DNA of 64,000 bases from Brevibacterium sp. UCMA 11754 (GCF_021532275.1 NZ_JACBOT010000008.1:1-64000); one strand, 5' to 3'. Positions 20,043 to 29,927 are shown, numbered from the stretch's first letter. The notes: generated by a model from the sequence alone, not told the origin. Made by a program: numbers and translations.

Positions 20043-20579
20043 ATGTCACGTATTGGCAAGAACCCGATCTCCGTCCCGAATGGCGTAGAGGTCAAAATCG
20101 ATGGCCAGGATGTCGCCGTCAAGGGACCTAAGGGCGAGCTGTCCGTCACCATCGCCGAGCCGATCTCCGTATCGCTCGACGAAGGCGTCGTAACAGTGGC
20201 CCGTCCGAACGAGGAGCGCGAATCGCGTTCGCTGCACGGACTGTCCCGCACGATGATCAACAACATGATCGTCGGTGTGACCGAGGGCTACTCGAAGGCT
20301 CTCGAAATCGTCGGCACCGGTTACCGCGTGCAGGCCAAGGGGTCGAACCTCGAGTTCGCTCTGGGCTACAGCCACTCGATCACCGTTGAACCAGCTGAGG
20401 GAATCTCCTTCACGGTCGACGGACAGACCAAGCTGGCCGTTCACGGCATCGACAAGCAGCTGGTCGGAGAGACCGCTGCCAACATCCGGAAGCTGCGCAA
20501 GCCTGAGCCTTACAAGGGCAAGGGTGTTCGCTACGTCGGAGAAAATGTCCGTCGCAAGGTCGGAAAGGCTGGTAAGTAG
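20043..20579 (+). CDS. rplF: 50S ribosomal protein L6
   Basis: A 178-residue L6 near the sarcin-ricin loop: [33 protein letters not shown] and the C-terminal [30 protein letters not shown] 20043 is preceded by AAGGAAGGAGAG; the longer frame from 19992 would run through rpsH sequence. Confidence 0.98.
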   Translation: MSRIGKNPISVPNGVEVKIDGQDVAVKGPKGELSVTIAEPISVSLDEGVVTVARPNEERESRSLHGLSRTMINNMIVGVTEGYSKALEIVGTGYRVQAKGSNLEFALGYSHSITVEPAEGISFTVDGQTKLAVHGIDKQLVGETAANIRKLRKPEPYKGKGVRYVGENVRRKVGKAGK

Positions 20580-20581
20580 AG

Positions 20582-20962
20582 ATGGCCTTTGGCAAAAAGG
20601 AAAGCTACGGCAAGGGCAGGGCCGCGGCCCGCAAACGTCGTCACGCTCGTCTGCGCAAGCATGTCAGCGGTACGCCGGAACGCCCACGCCTGTCAGTGAC
20701 TCGCTCCACGCGCCACGTCTTTGTCCAGGTCATCGACGATACCGTCGGCAAGACCTTGGCATCGGCCTCCACCATGGAAGCCGACCTGCGCACACTCGAA
20801 GGTGACAAGACCGGCAAGGCCCACAAGGTCGGCGAACTGGTAGCCCAGCGCGCCAAGGAAGCCGGCATCGAAGCCGTTGTATTCGACCGTGGCGGCAACG
20901 CCTACCATGGACGTGTACAGGCAATCGCCGAAGGTGCACGTGAAGGAGGATTGGCCCTATGA
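20582..20962 (+). CDS. rplR: 50S ribosomal protein L18
   Basis: A 126-residue L18, a 5S rRNA-binding protein of the central protuberance: [36 protein letters not shown] and [26 protein letters not shown]. Two bases after rplF; its last codons overlap the ATG of rpsE. Confidence 0.97.
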   Translation: MAFGKKESYGKGRAAARKRRHARLRKHVSGTPERPRLSVTRSTRHVFVQVIDDTVGKTLASASTMEADLRTLEGDKTGKAHKVGELVAQRAKEAGIEAVVFDRGGNAYHGRVQAIAEGAREGGLAL

Positions 20963-21660
20963 GCACTGAAGAGAACAAGGAACAGCAGCCAGCTGCTGAG
21001 ACCCGTACCGATAACAACAGTGATCGCTCCTCACGTGGCCGCGGTCAAGGTGGTCAGGGCGGTCAGGGCGGCCAGGGCGGCCAGGGTCGTGGACGCGGCG
21101 AAGGCCGTGGACGCGGCGGTCGCGGTGACCGTGAAGAGAAGAGCCAGTTCATCGAGCACGTCGTGACGATCAACCGTGTGTCGAAGGTCGTCAAGGGTGG
21201 ACGTCGGTTCTCCTTCACCGCCCTCGTCGTCGTCGGTGACGGAGACGGCATGGTCGGCATGGGCTACGGCAAGGCTAAGGAAGTTCCTGCAGCCATTGCC
21301 AAGGGTGTTGAGGAGGCGAAGAAGAGCTTCTTCCGCGTCCCCCGCATCCAGAAGACCATTCCGCACCCGATCCAGGGTGAGACCGCTGCCGGTGTCGTCA
21401 TGCTTCGGCCTGCCGCTCCCGGTACCGGCGTCATCGCCGGTGGTCCGGTGCGTGCGGTCCTCGATGCTGCCGGTGTTCAGGACATCCTGTCCAAGTCGCT
21501 GGGATCAGCCAACGCAATCAACATCGTTCGCGCGGCGATCAAGGCCCTCCAGGGCCTCGAACGCCCAGAGCAGGTCGCGGCACGCCGTGGACTGCCTGTG
21601 GACGAGGTCGCCCCTCACGCATTGCTGCGGGCGGCTGCTGAAGGCGAGAGGAAGTCCTGA
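20959..21660 (+). CDS. rpsE: 30S ribosomal protein S5 with RG/GQ-rich N-terminal extension
   Basis: A 233-residue S5 at the mRNA entry channel, contributing to decoding fidelity. The S5 domain starts near residue 56 ([31 protein letters not shown]) and the C-terminal domain contains [12 protein letters not shown]. Before it lies an extra N-terminal region of about 50 residues containing five GQG units encoded by a 9-base tandem repeat (21043-21087), then [14 protein letters not shown]. Tandem DNA repeats make length variation between strains likely. Overlaps rplR by ATGA. Confidence 0.97.
   Translation: MSTEENKEQQPAAETRTDNNSDRSSRGRGQGGQGGQGGQGGQGRGRGEGRGRGGRGDREEKSQFIEHVVTINRVSKVVKGGRRFSFTALVVVGDGDGMVGMGYGKAKEVPAAIAKGVEEAKKSFFRVPRIQKTIPHPIQGETAAGVVMLRPAAPGTGVIAGGPVRAVLDAAGVQDILSKSLGSANAINIVRAAIKALQGLERPEQVAARRGLPVDEVAPHALLRAAAEGERKS
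21043..21087 (+). repeat. 9-bp tandem repeat inside rpsE
   Basis: Five in-frame copies of GGYCARGGY (GGTCAAGGT, GGTCAGGGC twice, GGCCAGGGC, GGCCAGGGT) encode Gly-Gln-Gly at residues 29-43 of S5. Confidence 0.9.
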
Positions 21661-21842
21661 TGGCAAAGCTCAAGGTAACCCAGCGCAAGTCCGATATCGG
21701 TGGCAAGCCGAACCAGCGCGCGTCGCTGCGTTCGCTTGGACTGAAGCGGATCGACGATGTGGTGGTGTGCGAAGATCGCCCGGAAATCAGGGGAATGATC
21801 AACGTCGTGCGTCACCTCGTGACTGTGGAAGAGGTGGATTGA
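21660..21842 (+). CDS. rpmD: 50S ribosomal protein L30
   Basis: A 60-residue L30: [33 protein letters not shown]. The ATG shares its A with the rpsE TGA. Normal length for the family. Confidence 0.97.
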   Translation: MAKLKVTQRKSDIGGKPNQRASLRSLGLKRIDDVVVCEDRPEIRGMINVVRHLVTVEEVD

Positions 21843-21843
21843 T

Positions 21844-22296
21844 ATGTCGAATGACGACTCACTGAAGGTCCACGATCTCCGTCCTGCCCCCGGAGCAAAA
21901 ACCGCCAAGACCCGTGTCGGTCGTGGTGAAGCTTCGAAGGGCAAGACAGCCGGACGCGGAACCAAGGGCACACGTGCCCGCTACCAGGTTCCTCACGGCT
22001 TCGAGGGTGGACAGACTCCGATGCACATGCGTCTGCCTAAGCTGCGCGGGTTCAAGAACCCCGCAAAGGTGACGTTCCAGGTTGTCAATCTTGACAAGCT
22101 GTCGGCCTTGTACCCAGAAGGCGGCGACGTCACTGTCGCCGATCTGGTTGCCAAGGGCGCCGTGCGTCCAAAGCAGCCCGTGAAGGTTCTGGGCACCGGT
22201 GAGATCACCGTTGCTCTGAACATCACTGCAGACAAGGTCTCGGGTTCAGCACTCGAGAAGATCATGGCTGCAGGCGGAAGCGTCAGCGAAGCCTGA
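21844..22296 (+). CDS. rplO: 50S ribosomal protein L15
   Basis: A 150-residue L15, an assembly protein with an extended N-terminal arm: [36 protein letters not shown] and [18 protein letters not shown]. One base after rpmD. Last gene of the spc block; a strong terminator follows, so secY is separately transcribed, unlike in E. coli. Confidence 0.98.
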   Translation: MSNDDSLKVHDLRPAPGAKTAKTRVGRGEASKGKTAGRGTKGTRARYQVPHGFEGGQTPMHMRLPKLRGFKNPAKVTFQVVNLDKLSALYPEGGDVTVADLVAKGAVRPKQPVKVLGTGEITVALNITADKVSGSALEKIMAAGGSVSEA

Positions 22297-22336
22297 ACAG
22301 CACTCGCACAGCGGGTCTGAACTCTCAGGGTTCCTC

Positions 22337-22369
22337 AGAAGGGGCGGTCACACTGTGACCGCCCCTTCT
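22337..22369 (+). terminator. Terminator after rplO
   Basis: AGAAGGGGCGGTCAC (22337-22351) pairs perfectly with GTGACCGCCCCTTCT (22355-22369) around an ACT loop, followed by TCG. A strong GC-rich stem flanked by T-rich bases. Confidence 0.9.
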
Positions 22370-22582
22370 TCGTACCCGAATTCTCGAGGCTGCGACCTGG
22401 GCGAAGACGCCTCAGAGTCGGTTTCGACACAGTCCCGACGATATCGGGCTTGAGTAGTCGTCCAAGCGGCCTCTCGGTTTCAGCCTGACGGTCATAGCCT
22501 GGTAGTCTTTTGCAGGTATTTGTCTCATTCGCCAGGTCGCATCTTCGACCCTGACTTTTTCATCCCCCAATGAGGAGGACGC

Positions 22583-23884
22583 TTGATCGGCGCAATTCGG
22601 AGGGCTTTCAGAACGCCCGACCTGAGGAACAAACTCCTCTTCACCCTGGGCATTCTTGTCATCTTCCGCCTCGGTTCGTTCATTCCCTCGCCGGGAATCG
22701 ACTACACCCAGGTTCAGGAGTGCGTGGCGTCCCCGCAGCTGAATGAGGGCGGGTTCGCGATGATCAACCTGTTCAGCGGCGGTGCACTGCTGCAGCTGTC
22801 GATCTTCGCTCTGGGCATCATGCCCTACATCACCGCCAGCATCATCGTGCAGCTTCTGCGCGTAGTCATTCCGCGCTTCGAGTCGCTCCACAAAGAGGGA
22901 GCCTCGGGCCAGGCGAAACTGACCCAGTACACGCGCTACCTGACCATCGGGCTGGCCGTGCTCAATGCCACGACCCTCGTGTCCACCGTGCGCTCGGGAG
23001 CGCTCTTCGGCCAGATCGAAGGCTGCACCGACCTCATCACCAACGACACCTGGTGGGGCATCGCCGTCCTCGTCATCACTTTGGTGGCAGGCACCGGCCT
23101 CATCATGTGGCTCGGCGAACAGATCACCGAGCACGGAGTCGGCAACGGAATGTCGCTGCTCATCTTCACCTCGGTGGCTTCGGCCTTCCCCTCGTCGCTG
23201 GGAGCGATCTTCCGCGAACAGGGCATCGACATCTTCCTCATCGTCATCGCCGTCGGTCTGGTGCTCGTGGCACTCGTCGTCTTCGTCGAGCAGTCCCAGC
23301 GCCGCATCCCGGTGCAGTACGCCAAGCGCATGGTTGGTCGGCGGATGTTCGGCGGGACCTCGACCTACATCCCGATCAAGGTCAACATGGCCGGTGTGAT
23401 CCCGGTGATCTTCGCTTCCTCGGTTCTCTACCTGCCGAGCCTGATCTCGCAGTTCTTCGATCCCGAGAGCAAGTGGGTGGAGTGGATCAACACCTACTTC
23501 ACACGCGGTGACCACCCCATCTACATCGCCACCTACGCCGTGCTGACGATCTTCTTCGCCTACTTCTACGTCGCGATCACCTTCAACCCGGAGGAAGTCG
23601 CCGACAATATGAAGAAGTACGGCGGCTTCGTCCCCGGCATCCGGGCAGGAAAGCCCACAGCCGACTACCTGAGCTTCGTGCTCAGCCGCATCAACTTCCC
23701 GGGCTCGCTCTACCTTGCCTTCATCGCACTGATTCCGCTGATCGCGCTGGTTCTCATCAACGCGAACCAGAACTTCCCGTTCGGCGGCACCTCGCTTCTG
23801 ATCGTGGTGGGCGTCGGTCTGGAGACCGTCAAGCAGATCGATGCGCAGATGCAGCAGCGCCACTACGAAGGTCTGCTGCGCTGA
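22583..23884 (+). CDS. secY: Preprotein translocase subunit SecY
   Basis: The 433-residue channel of the Sec translocon, with ten membrane segments. Markers are [32 protein letters not shown], the plug-region [30 protein letters not shown] and the cytosolic loop [20 protein letters not shown]. The start is TTG, 4 bases after GAGGAGG. A terminator separates it from rplO, so a promoter must lie in the 200 bases upstream; none stands out. adk follows by 40 bases. Confidence 0.97.
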   Translation: MIGAIRRAFRTPDLRNKLLFTLGILVIFRLGSFIPSPGIDYTQVQECVASPQLNEGGFAMINLFSGGALLQLSIFALGIMPYITASIIVQLLRVVIPRFESLHKEGASGQAKLTQYTRYLTIGLAVLNATTLVSTVRSGALFGQIEGCTDLITNDTWWGIAVLVITLVAGTGLIMWLGEQITEHGVGNGMSLLIFTSVASAFPSSLGAIFREQGIDIFLIVIAVGLVLVALVVFVEQSQRRIPVQYAKRMVGRRMFGGTSTYIPIKVNMAGVIPVIFASSVLYLPSLISQFFDPESKWVEWINTYFTRGDHPIYIATYAVLTIFFAYFYVAITFNPEEVADNMKKYGGFVPGIRAGKPTADYLSFVLSRINFPGSLYLAFIALIPLIALVLINANQNFPFGGTSLLIVVGVGLETVKQIDAQMQQRHYEGLLR

Positions 23885-23924
23885 CCGACCCCGACCGCGG
23901 AAATCCATTGGAAGGAAATACCTT

Positions 23925-24491
23925 ATGAGCTCACGCATCATTCTGATCGGCCCCCCTGGTGCCGGCAAAGGCACCCAGGCCGCACGACTGTCCGAGGCGC
24001 TGAACATCCCGGCGATCTCGACCGGTGACATCTTCCGAGCGAACGTGAAGGGCGAGACCGAACTCGGCAATTTGGCCAAGCGCTACATGGACGCCGGCGA
24101 GTACGTCCCCGACGAGGTGACCAATTCGATGGTCGCCGATCGACTGGGCCAGGACGATGCCGCTGAGGGATTCCTCCTCGACGGCTACCCGCGCACCAGC
24201 GCGCAGGTGGACGAACTCGATCGGATTCTCGCCGCTCAGGGCCACGAGATCGAGAAGGTCGTCGAGCTCACCGCCGATTTCGACGAGGTCGTCGCCCGCC
24301 TCCTGGCGCGCGCTCAGACCGAAGGCCGCAGCGATGACAGTGAAGACGTCATCCGTCACCGCCTGGACGTCTACGCCGAGCAGACCCAGCCCTTGACTGA
24401 CATCTACCGCGAACGCGGCCTGCTGCGCCAGGTCGACGGACTCGGTGAAGTCGCAGAGATCACCGACCGAATCCTCGACTCCATTCGATGA
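23925..24491 (+). CDS. adk: Adenylate kinase
   Basis: A 188-residue adenylate kinase (ATP + AMP = 2 ADP). The P-loop is [10 protein letters not shown] (residues 9-18), with STGDIFR, the AMP-binding DGYPRT and a short LID lacking the zinc Cys set, as in actinobacterial short forms. GAAGGAAAT precedes the ATG. Overlaps map by ATGA; secY-adk-map is the conserved order. Confidence 0.98.
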   Translation: MSSRIILIGPPGAGKGTQAARLSEALNIPAISTGDIFRANVKGETELGNLAKRYMDAGEYVPDEVTNSMVADRLGQDDAAEGFLLDGYPRTSAQVDELDRILAAQGHEIEKVVELTADFDEVVARLLARAQTEGRSDDSEDVIRHRLDVYAEQTQPLTDIYRERGLLRQVDGLGEVAEITDRILDSIR

Positions 24492-25324
24492 TCTTCGGTC
24501 CCAGGATCGAGCTGAAGTCTCCTGAACAGCTGGTCACGATGCGCCGGGCAGGCCTACTCACCAACGAGGTGCTGAAGGCTGCTCGCGCAGCAGCAGTCCC
24601 GGGCGCCACCACCGCCGAGGTGAATGCAGCCGCCGAATCTGTGATCACCGCGGCGGGAGCTCAGTCCAACTTCCTGGGCTATCAGGGGTTTCCCGCCGTT
24701 GTGTGCATCTCCGTGAACGAGGAGATCGTGCACGGCATACCGGGCGAGCGGGTCCTCGAGTCCGGGGACCTCGTGTCCATCGATGGTGGAGCCATCGTCG
24801 ATGGGTTCCACGGTGATTCCGCCTTCACAATGATCATCGGCGGAGATGCCGCTGGGTCGAAGGCGGACATCGCACTGTCCCAGGCCACGGAGAAGGCCAT
24901 GTGGGTGGGCATTGCTGCGTTCGCAGCAGGGAGCAAAGTCAGTGACATCGGGGATGCCATCGACGATCACGTCTCAAGCGAAGCCCCCGATCTGGGCCTC
25001 GTGGAGGAGTTCACAGGCCATGGCATCGGAACGGCTATGCATATGCCGCCTGAGGTCCTCAACTATCGGGCGCGTTCGAACGGGCCCAAGATCAGATCGG
25101 GAATGTGCCTCGCGATCGAACCCATGCTCACTGCCGGCAGCAGCGAGACGATCACCCTGGCCGACGACTGGACCATCGTGACCGATGACGGATCACGTGC
25201 CAGCCATTGGGAGCACAGCGTCGCCAGACATGATGGGGGAGTCTGGGTACTGACAGCTGAGGATGGAGGAGTGGCTGGTCTTGCACCCTTCGGAATCACT
25301 CCTGTGCCTGCGGCTGGTGCTTGA
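24488..25324 (+). CDS. map: Methionine aminopeptidase, type I
   Basis: A 278-residue dimetal enzyme that removes initiator Met from nascent proteins. Metal ligands D99, D110 (SIDGGAIVDGFHGDSA), H178 (GHGIG), E211 (AIEPML) and E242 (HWEHS) are intact, with H82 in the substrate pocket. No N-terminal zinc-finger or SH3-binding extension. About 20 extra C-terminal residues follow the catalytic fold. Coupled to adk by a 4-base overlap. Confidence 0.97.
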   Translation: MIFGPRIELKSPEQLVTMRRAGLLTNEVLKAARAAAVPGATTAEVNAAAESVITAAGAQSNFLGYQGFPAVVCISVNEEIVHGIPGERVLESGDLVSIDGGAIVDGFHGDSAFTMIIGGDAAGSKADIALSQATEKAMWVGIAAFAAGSKVSDIGDAIDDHVSSEAPDLGLVEEFTGHGIGTAMHMPPEVLNYRARSNGPKIRSGMCLAIEPMLTAGSSETITLADDWTIVTDDGSRASHWEHSVARHDGGVWVLTAEDGGVAGLAPFGITPVPAAGA

Positions 25325-25338
25325 GGAAGATCGCCGCT

Positions 25339-25584
25339 TCAGGTCTGCGGCGTCGGCCGCTTTCGCTTCAGGTCATTCGTCGTCACGATGTGCATGATGA
25401 CGAACAGCGCCGAGGCTGACATGAGACTCAGTGCGAACATCCATGCCGCGGTCTCCTGAATCCCGAAGCCAGCGCTCATGAACGCGGCGAAGGTGATGAA
25501 GGCCGTGATCGCTCCGCTCAGCACCGCGGCGGTGCGTGCGGTCTGGAAGACCCGCTGATTCTTTTCGTACACTTTGTCGTCCAT
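25339..25584 (-). CDS. Small two-helix membrane protein, unknown function
   Basis: An 81-residue protein with two hydrophobic helices (about 18-41 VLSGAITAFITFAAFMSAGFG and 46-66 AWMFALSLMSASALFVIMHIV) and charged ends. GAGGAG lies at normal distance before the ATG. It converges with map, 14 bases away, and is divergent from the PaaX-like gene. I do not recognise a family. Confidence 0.75.
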   Translation of the reverse strand: MDDKVYEKNQRVFQTARTAAVLSGAITAFITFAAFMSAGFGIQETAAWMFALSLMSASALFVIMHIVTTNDLKRKRPTPQT

Positions 25585-25650
25585 GACGCTGCTCCTCGTA
25601 CTTGTGACCGTCTTTTCGGCCTGCTCGACAGGATCCTTGCGCTTTCACGT

Positions 25651-25656
25651 TAGGAT
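25651..25656 (+). promoter_or_regulatory. -10 element for a likely leaderless PaaX-like mRNA
   Basis: TAGGAT ends 6 bases before the ATG at 25663, and no Shine-Dalgarno sequence is present. Confidence 0.5.
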
Positions 25657-25662
25657 CTGGGC

Positions 25663-26547
25663 ATGACGGGTGTCCACGATCACACGAAACGTCGGGAAGA
25701 TGTGGGCGATCGATATCGTCTGACCCGCATCGCCTTCGACGTCATCTCCGTCTTCGGCTGTCTGCGCGCTCAGGGCCTGCCCGGGCCCGTGATCGTCGGT
25801 ATCCTCGCCGAACACGGCTATTCGTCCTCGAGCGTGCACAATCAGCTGGTGCGGATGGTTCAGCGCAATATTCTGACCAGCGAGAGACTCGGACGAGTCT
25901 CCATCTATCGATTGAGTCCGCGCATACTCTCCGGCTTCATGGACATCGCGGGCGACCGCGAGGAACCGACTTTTGAAGGCCGGTTCCACTGCGTGATGTA
26001 CTCGATTCCCGAGTCAGCGCGGATGCAGCGTGACCGGTTCCAATACGTGAGCAGAATGCTCGGGTACCGCCAGCTGCGCCCTGGACTGCTTTTGTCCTTT
26101 GCGGATCTCTCATCTGCATTGTCGGCTCAGCTGCCGGCAGTCATCGAGCCGGGCTGGTGTGAATACGCCACGATGCAACCTGCGGATATCGCCTCCGCGA
26201 AGCGAATGACTGCGCGAGCCTTCGACGTAGGGTCCGCGACTCTTGAGCTTCCACCGCTTGAGAGCGAGCTGGCTGCACTGAGCCAGGATGGCAGCCAACC
26301 GGGTGGTGGACACCCTGAGTTGCCGTTGGTGAAGTTCTTCGACGTCTATTTCCAGGTCGCGCGAGCAGTCATGACGCATCCGATACTTCCATCGGAGCTG
26401 GTCGGATCCGACCAGCCTGCCCTGCGTTTCCGCAATCTCATGGACCGCTGCAACCTGGAGTACTGCCTGAGATTCGACCAGCAGATCCTGGAGTGTGCTG
26501 GTTCGAGTTCAGCCTTCGACCTCATCGAGTGGCTGCCGAACAGCTGA
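25663..26547 (+). CDS. PaaX-like transcriptional regulator
   Basis: A 294-residue protein resembling PaaX regulators (repressors of phenylacetate catabolism). The N-terminal winged helix (about 25-92) has GYSSSSVHNQLVRMVQRNILTSERLGRVSIYRLSP. The central and C-terminal parts follow the PaaX layout (RFHCVMYSIPESARMQRDRFQYVSRMLGYRQLRPGLLL). No paa genes are nearby. It reads in the same direction as nothing else local and is divergent from the small membrane protein, so its target is unknown. Confidence 0.85.
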   Translation: MTGVHDHTKRREDVGDRYRLTRIAFDVISVFGCLRAQGLPGPVIVGILAEHGYSSSSVHNQLVRMVQRNILTSERLGRVSIYRLSPRILSGFMDIAGDREEPTFEGRFHCVMYSIPESARMQRDRFQYVSRMLGYRQLRPGLLLSFADLSSALSAQLPAVIEPGWCEYATMQPADIASAKRMTARAFDVGSATLELPPLESELAALSQDGSQPGGGHPELPLVKFFDVYFQVARAVMTHPILPSELVGSDQPALRFRNLMDRCNLEYCLRFDQQILECAGSSSAFDLIEWLPNS

Positions 26548-26598
26548 ACCGACTGTGTCCGATGACAGCACTGTGCCGGATGAGGCCATTGTGCTCGA

Positions 26599-27744
26599 TC
26601 AGAGGGCGGAGGCGATGCGCTCGATCGCGTCGGTGAGCAGGGGGCGCGGCAGTGCGAAGTTGAATCGGATATGACCTGCGCCGACTTCACCACACAGGCG
26701 CCCCTCGGTGATCGCGACGTGGGCCTGGGCATTGAAATGTTCGGAAAGACCGGTCTCGAGCCCATATCCGCGCATATCCAACCACGCCAGGTACGTGCCC
26801 TGGGGAGGGAGGAACGTGGCATTGGGCAGATGTGTGGCCACGAGGTCGGTCAGAAGCTCACGATTGCCCTTGAGATAGGCGGTGATCTCGGCCAGCCAGT
26901 CACCTGACTGGGTGTACGCCGCTGTGGTGGCTAGGATGCCGGGGTTCGAAGCCGCACCCGAGACGAAGTTGCCCTTCTTCGCCCAGATCGCGCGGTCGTC
27001 TGCACTGGTGAAGATCAGCTGCGCGCATTTGAGTCCGGGAATGTTGAACGCCTTCGACGCAGCCGTTGCCGTGACCGTATGGGACGCGGTGGTCTCATTC
27101 AAGCTCGCGTAGGGAATGTGACGGGCCGGTTCGTAGACCAGCGGTGCGTGGATCTCATCGGAGAACACACGTGCATCATTGCGCTCGACGACCTCGGCGA
27201 GCTCCAGAAGCTCACTCTCCGTGTACACCTTCCCGATCGGATTATGGGGATTGCACAGAACCAGGGTGGCCCCGGGCACCAGCGCGGCATCGACTGCATC
27301 GAGGTCGACGGACCAGCCTGTCTCGGACCGGATCATCGGCACCTCGATGAGCTCTCGTCCTGTGACCGCGGCGACATCGAAGAAGGGCATGTAGGCGGGC
27401 GTCGGAAGGACGATCGGGGTATCGGCCGGGGTCAGGTGGGTGAGGATGCCCAGGAAGCTTGCGATGACATCGCTGGCGAGCTCGACATGCTGCTCCGGGA
27501 ACTGCCAGCCGTAGCGTTCGGCGCAGAACGCCGAGGTGGCCGACTTCAGGTCGGAGACGATCGACTGCGGTGCATAGCCGAAGAGATCGCGCTCATCGAC
27601 CTCGCGCAGAGCCTGGCGCACGCCCGGTGCGACACCGAAGTCCATCTCTGCGATGAACGCGCCGAGGCTGCCCGGGAAGCTTGACCACTTGCGTCCGCCT
27701 TTGGCGATGAGTGAGTCTTCTGAGATCGAATCCAGGTCCTGCAC
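26599..27744 (-). CDS. PLP-dependent aminotransferase-fold C-S lyase (MalY/PatB type)
   Basis: A 381-residue fold-type I PLP enzyme. K231 (TATAASKAFNIPGLKCAQ) is the Schiff-base lysine, D196 (FSDEIHA) binds the pyridine N, and N165-P-H-N-P169 is the MalY/PatB form of the loop. Such enzymes cleave cystathionine or cysteine conjugates to pyruvate, ammonia and a thiol, which fits the sulfur-volatile metabolism known in Brevibacterium; the substrate here is inferred. AAGGAG precedes the ATG. Convergent with the PaaX-like gene, divergent from the MFS transporter. Confidence 0.9.
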   Translation of the reverse strand: MQDLDSISEDSLIAKGGRKWSSFPGSLGAFIAEMDFGVAPGVRQALREVDERDLFGYAPQSIVSDLKSATSAFCAERYGWQFPEQHVELASDVIASFLGILTHLTPADTPIVLPTPAYMPFFDVAAVTGRELIEVPMIRSETGWSVDLDAVDAALVPGATLVLCNPHNPIGKVYTESELLELAEVVERNDARVFSDEIHAPLVYEPARHIPYASLNETTASHTVTATAASKAFNIPGLKCAQLIFTSADDRAIWAKKGNFVSGAASNPGILATTAAYTQSGDWLAEITAYLKGNRELLTDLVATHLPNATFLPPQGTYLAWLDMRGYGLETGLSEHFNAQAHVAITEGRLCGEVGAGHIRFNFALPRPLLTDAIERIASAL

Positions 27745-27906
27745 GTGATGCTCCTTCGTTGGCCGTTGCGAGACTGTCCGGTTTCACGCTAGCAGGGCAA
27801 CCGCCGCGTACGCGGTCCGTTCTGACATGCACGGTCACGGACTAAAGTGGACCTTGCAACAGGATCTGGGCCCAGTCATTGAGACAATTGAGAGGTGGTG
27901 GTCGCG

Positions 27907-29130
27907 ATGTCTGCACCGCCGCAGTCGGTGTTCCGCCGGAATCAATGGGCTCTGAGCCTGGCGCAGCTGTTCTCCGGCATCGGCATCGCCACAGGGTTCG
28001 CCGTCGGCGGGATCCTCGCGGAGCGTCTGACCGGACGCACGGAGCTCGCCGGATTCGCGCAGACTGCGTCCATCCTCGGCGCCGGACTGCTTGCCGTTCC
28101 ACTGGCGAAGCTGGCCGAACGCAGAAGCCGGCGCCTGGCATTGGCCATCGCCTACGCGATCGCGCTCTGCGGTGCCATTCTCATCGTGGCCGCGATCCTG
28201 TTCGGCATCGACATCGCCTTCTTCATCGGCATGGGCTGCTTCGGGGCGGCGACGGCCGCGGGGCTGCAGGGCCGCTATGCTGCCACGGATGCGGCTCCCG
28301 ACCATCTCAAGGGCTCAGCGATGTCCGTGGTCGTCTGGGCCACGACGATCGGCTCCGTCATCGGACCCAACCTCTCGGGGCCCGGTGCCGGAATCGGCCG
28401 AGCCCTGAACCTCGACCCGTTGTCGGGTCCGTTCGTCATCGCGATCGCGGGCTTCGCACTTGCCCTTCTCAGCGTCCTCTTCCTGCGCCGACTCACACCT
28501 GCCACACGGGATGAGTCCTCGACGTCCCCTCGCCGAGGTGGCACCTGGCAGGCCATCAGACGTTCCCCGAGCGCGCTCATGGGGCTGTTGTCCGTGGTCA
28601 CCGGGCACATGATCATGGTGGCGACAATGGTCATGACACCGCTTCACATGGACCACCATGGGCTCGGCCTCGAACTGATCGGCATCACGATCGGCGGGCA
28701 TATCCTCGGCATGTACGGACTCTCCCCGGTCTTCGGCTACCTCACCGACAGATACTCCGCCGGTCGTGTGATTCTCCTTGGCCACGGACTGTTCGCCGTG
28801 TCCTTGGTCCTCGGGTTCATCGATGCTCTCGGCGAGTCGTCGTTCGCCCGGCTGTCGGTGGCGCTGTTCGTCTTGGGTCTGGGCTGGAGCGCTTGCCTCA
28901 TCGCTGGATCCACCCTGCTGACCAAAGAGATCGATCCCGCGCATCGCATGTCGGTGCAGGGACTCTCAGACGCAGGAATGAACTTCGGGGCCGCCGCGTT
29001 GGCAGCGTTGTCCGGGCCGCTGCTGGCCTTCGGCGGGTTCGCATCGATCGCCCTGATGGGCTTCGTCGTGCTCGCGATCGCCGTCATTGTGAGCATCCGG
29101 GCCGGGTACGGAACTCGACGCGCGATCTGA
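27907..29130 (+). CDS. MFS transporter
   Basis: A 407-residue major facilitator with about 12 hydrophobic helices. The loop 2-3 region is PLAKLAERRSRRLALAIAY and the loop 8-9 motif is GYLTDRYSAGRVILLGHG. Substrate unknown; divergence from a C-S lyase suggests an exporter of an amino-acid-related compound, but this is weak. ATG 27907 is chosen with AGGTGG 8 bases upstream; GTG 27895 or 27898 are alternatives. Confidence 0.88.
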   Translation: MSAPPQSVFRRNQWALSLAQLFSGIGIATGFAVGGILAERLTGRTELAGFAQTASILGAGLLAVPLAKLAERRSRRLALAIAYAIALCGAILIVAAILFGIDIAFFIGMGCFGAATAAGLQGRYAATDAAPDHLKGSAMSVVVWATTIGSVIGPNLSGPGAGIGRALNLDPLSGPFVIAIAGFALALLSVLFLRRLTPATRDESSTSPRRGGTWQAIRRSPSALMGLLSVVTGHMIMVATMVMTPLHMDHHGLGLELIGITIGGHILGMYGLSPVFGYLTDRYSAGRVILLGHGLFAVSLVLGFIDALGESSFARLSVALFVLGLGWSACLIAGSTLLTKEIDPAHRMSVQGLSDAGMNFGAAALAALSGPLLAFGGFASIALMGFVVLAIAVIVSIRAGYGTRRAI

Positions 29131-29405
29131 ACCTGGGACCGCCTCGGCGAGGGGGGAGGTCGATTGTAGGGGACTTCACTCCCGTAAGCCAGCACCGTGT
29201 GGAAGAATCTTCGGCCATAGTGTAGGGTTGTTGATTGGTCTGTTCTCACTCAACTCACCCTTTTTCAGTTGTGGGCGGCATTTGCCATCCGCAACTTTTC
29301 ATGTGGTGAGGTGGGCCACGGACCATGGGGTCGTCGGGGTAAATCGACGATACACGATTACGTCGAACGCGAAGTTTTCGCGGGAATACGAGGTTAGCGA
29401 ACGAT

Positions 29406-29627
29406 ATGGCCAAAAAAGAAGGGGTCATTGAGATCGAAGGCGCCGTTGTCGAAGCCCTCCCGAACGCATCGTTCCGGGTTGAGCTGAGCAATGGGCACAG
29501 GGTGCTTGCGCATATCTCAGGAAAAATGCGACAGCACTACATTCGAATTCTCCCTGAGGACCGGGTCATCGTGGAGCTGTCTCCATACGATCTTTCGCGT
29601 GGGCGAATCGTTTACCGCTACAAGTAA
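29406..29627 (+). CDS. infA: Translation initiation factor IF-1
   Basis: A 73-residue OB-fold IF-1 that blocks the A site during initiation: [63 protein letters not shown] matches the family throughout. The 275 bases upstream must hold the operon promoter, but I could not single out a convincing one. No strong SD; the gene could have a short AT-rich leader. Confidence 0.97.
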   Translation: MAKKEGVIEIEGAVVEALPNASFRVELSNGHRVLAHISGKMRQHYIRILPEDRVIVELSPYDLSRGRIVYRYK

Positions 29628-29646
29628 GGATCTTCGATCATTCGTA

Positions 29647-29668
29647 CCCGCCCCTGCGCAGGGGTAAG
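29647..29668 (+). other. Small GC hairpin between infA and rpmJ
   Basis: CCCCTGCGCAGGGG is a perfect palindrome followed by TAAGGG in the 61-base gap. Too short to be a sure terminator; it may modulate the infA/rpmJ ratio. Confidence 0.4.
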
Positions 29669-29688
29669 GGTCGGAAGAAGGAAAAACC

Positions 29689-29802
29689 ATGAAGGTTAAG
29701 CCAAGCGTCAAGAAGATCTGCGAGAATTGCCAGATTACCCGCCGTCACGGTCGGGTCATCGTCATCTGCTCCAACCCGCGTCACAAACAGCGCCAGGGTT
29801 GA
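29689..29802 (+). CDS. rpmJ: 50S ribosomal protein L36
   Basis: A 37-residue zinc-ribbon L36 ([19 protein letters not shown]...) with the C-C-C-H set (C11, C14, C27, H32) retained, so the zinc-binding C+ form. GAAGGAAAAA precedes the ATG at 29689; TGA at 29800-29802. Between infA and rpsM as in most bacteria. Confidence 0.97.
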   Translation: MKVKPSVKKICENCQITRRHGRVIVICSNPRHKQRQG

Positions 29803-29927
29803 GCAGCTCTTCGAGCAGACAGAGGCACCCGAAAGGGGCTTCAGCAGCACCACACCCGCGCAGACCTCGCCATCTGCACTGCCTTTAGGGCAGCGTCAGG
29901 ACGATACCTTCGGTCGGGGGCCGAGGA

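Noticed and set aside
22412..24079. 555-codon minus-strand frame opposite secY
   Set aside because: His/Glu/Asp-rich composition typical of reverse-frame high-GC shadows; secY is unambiguous.
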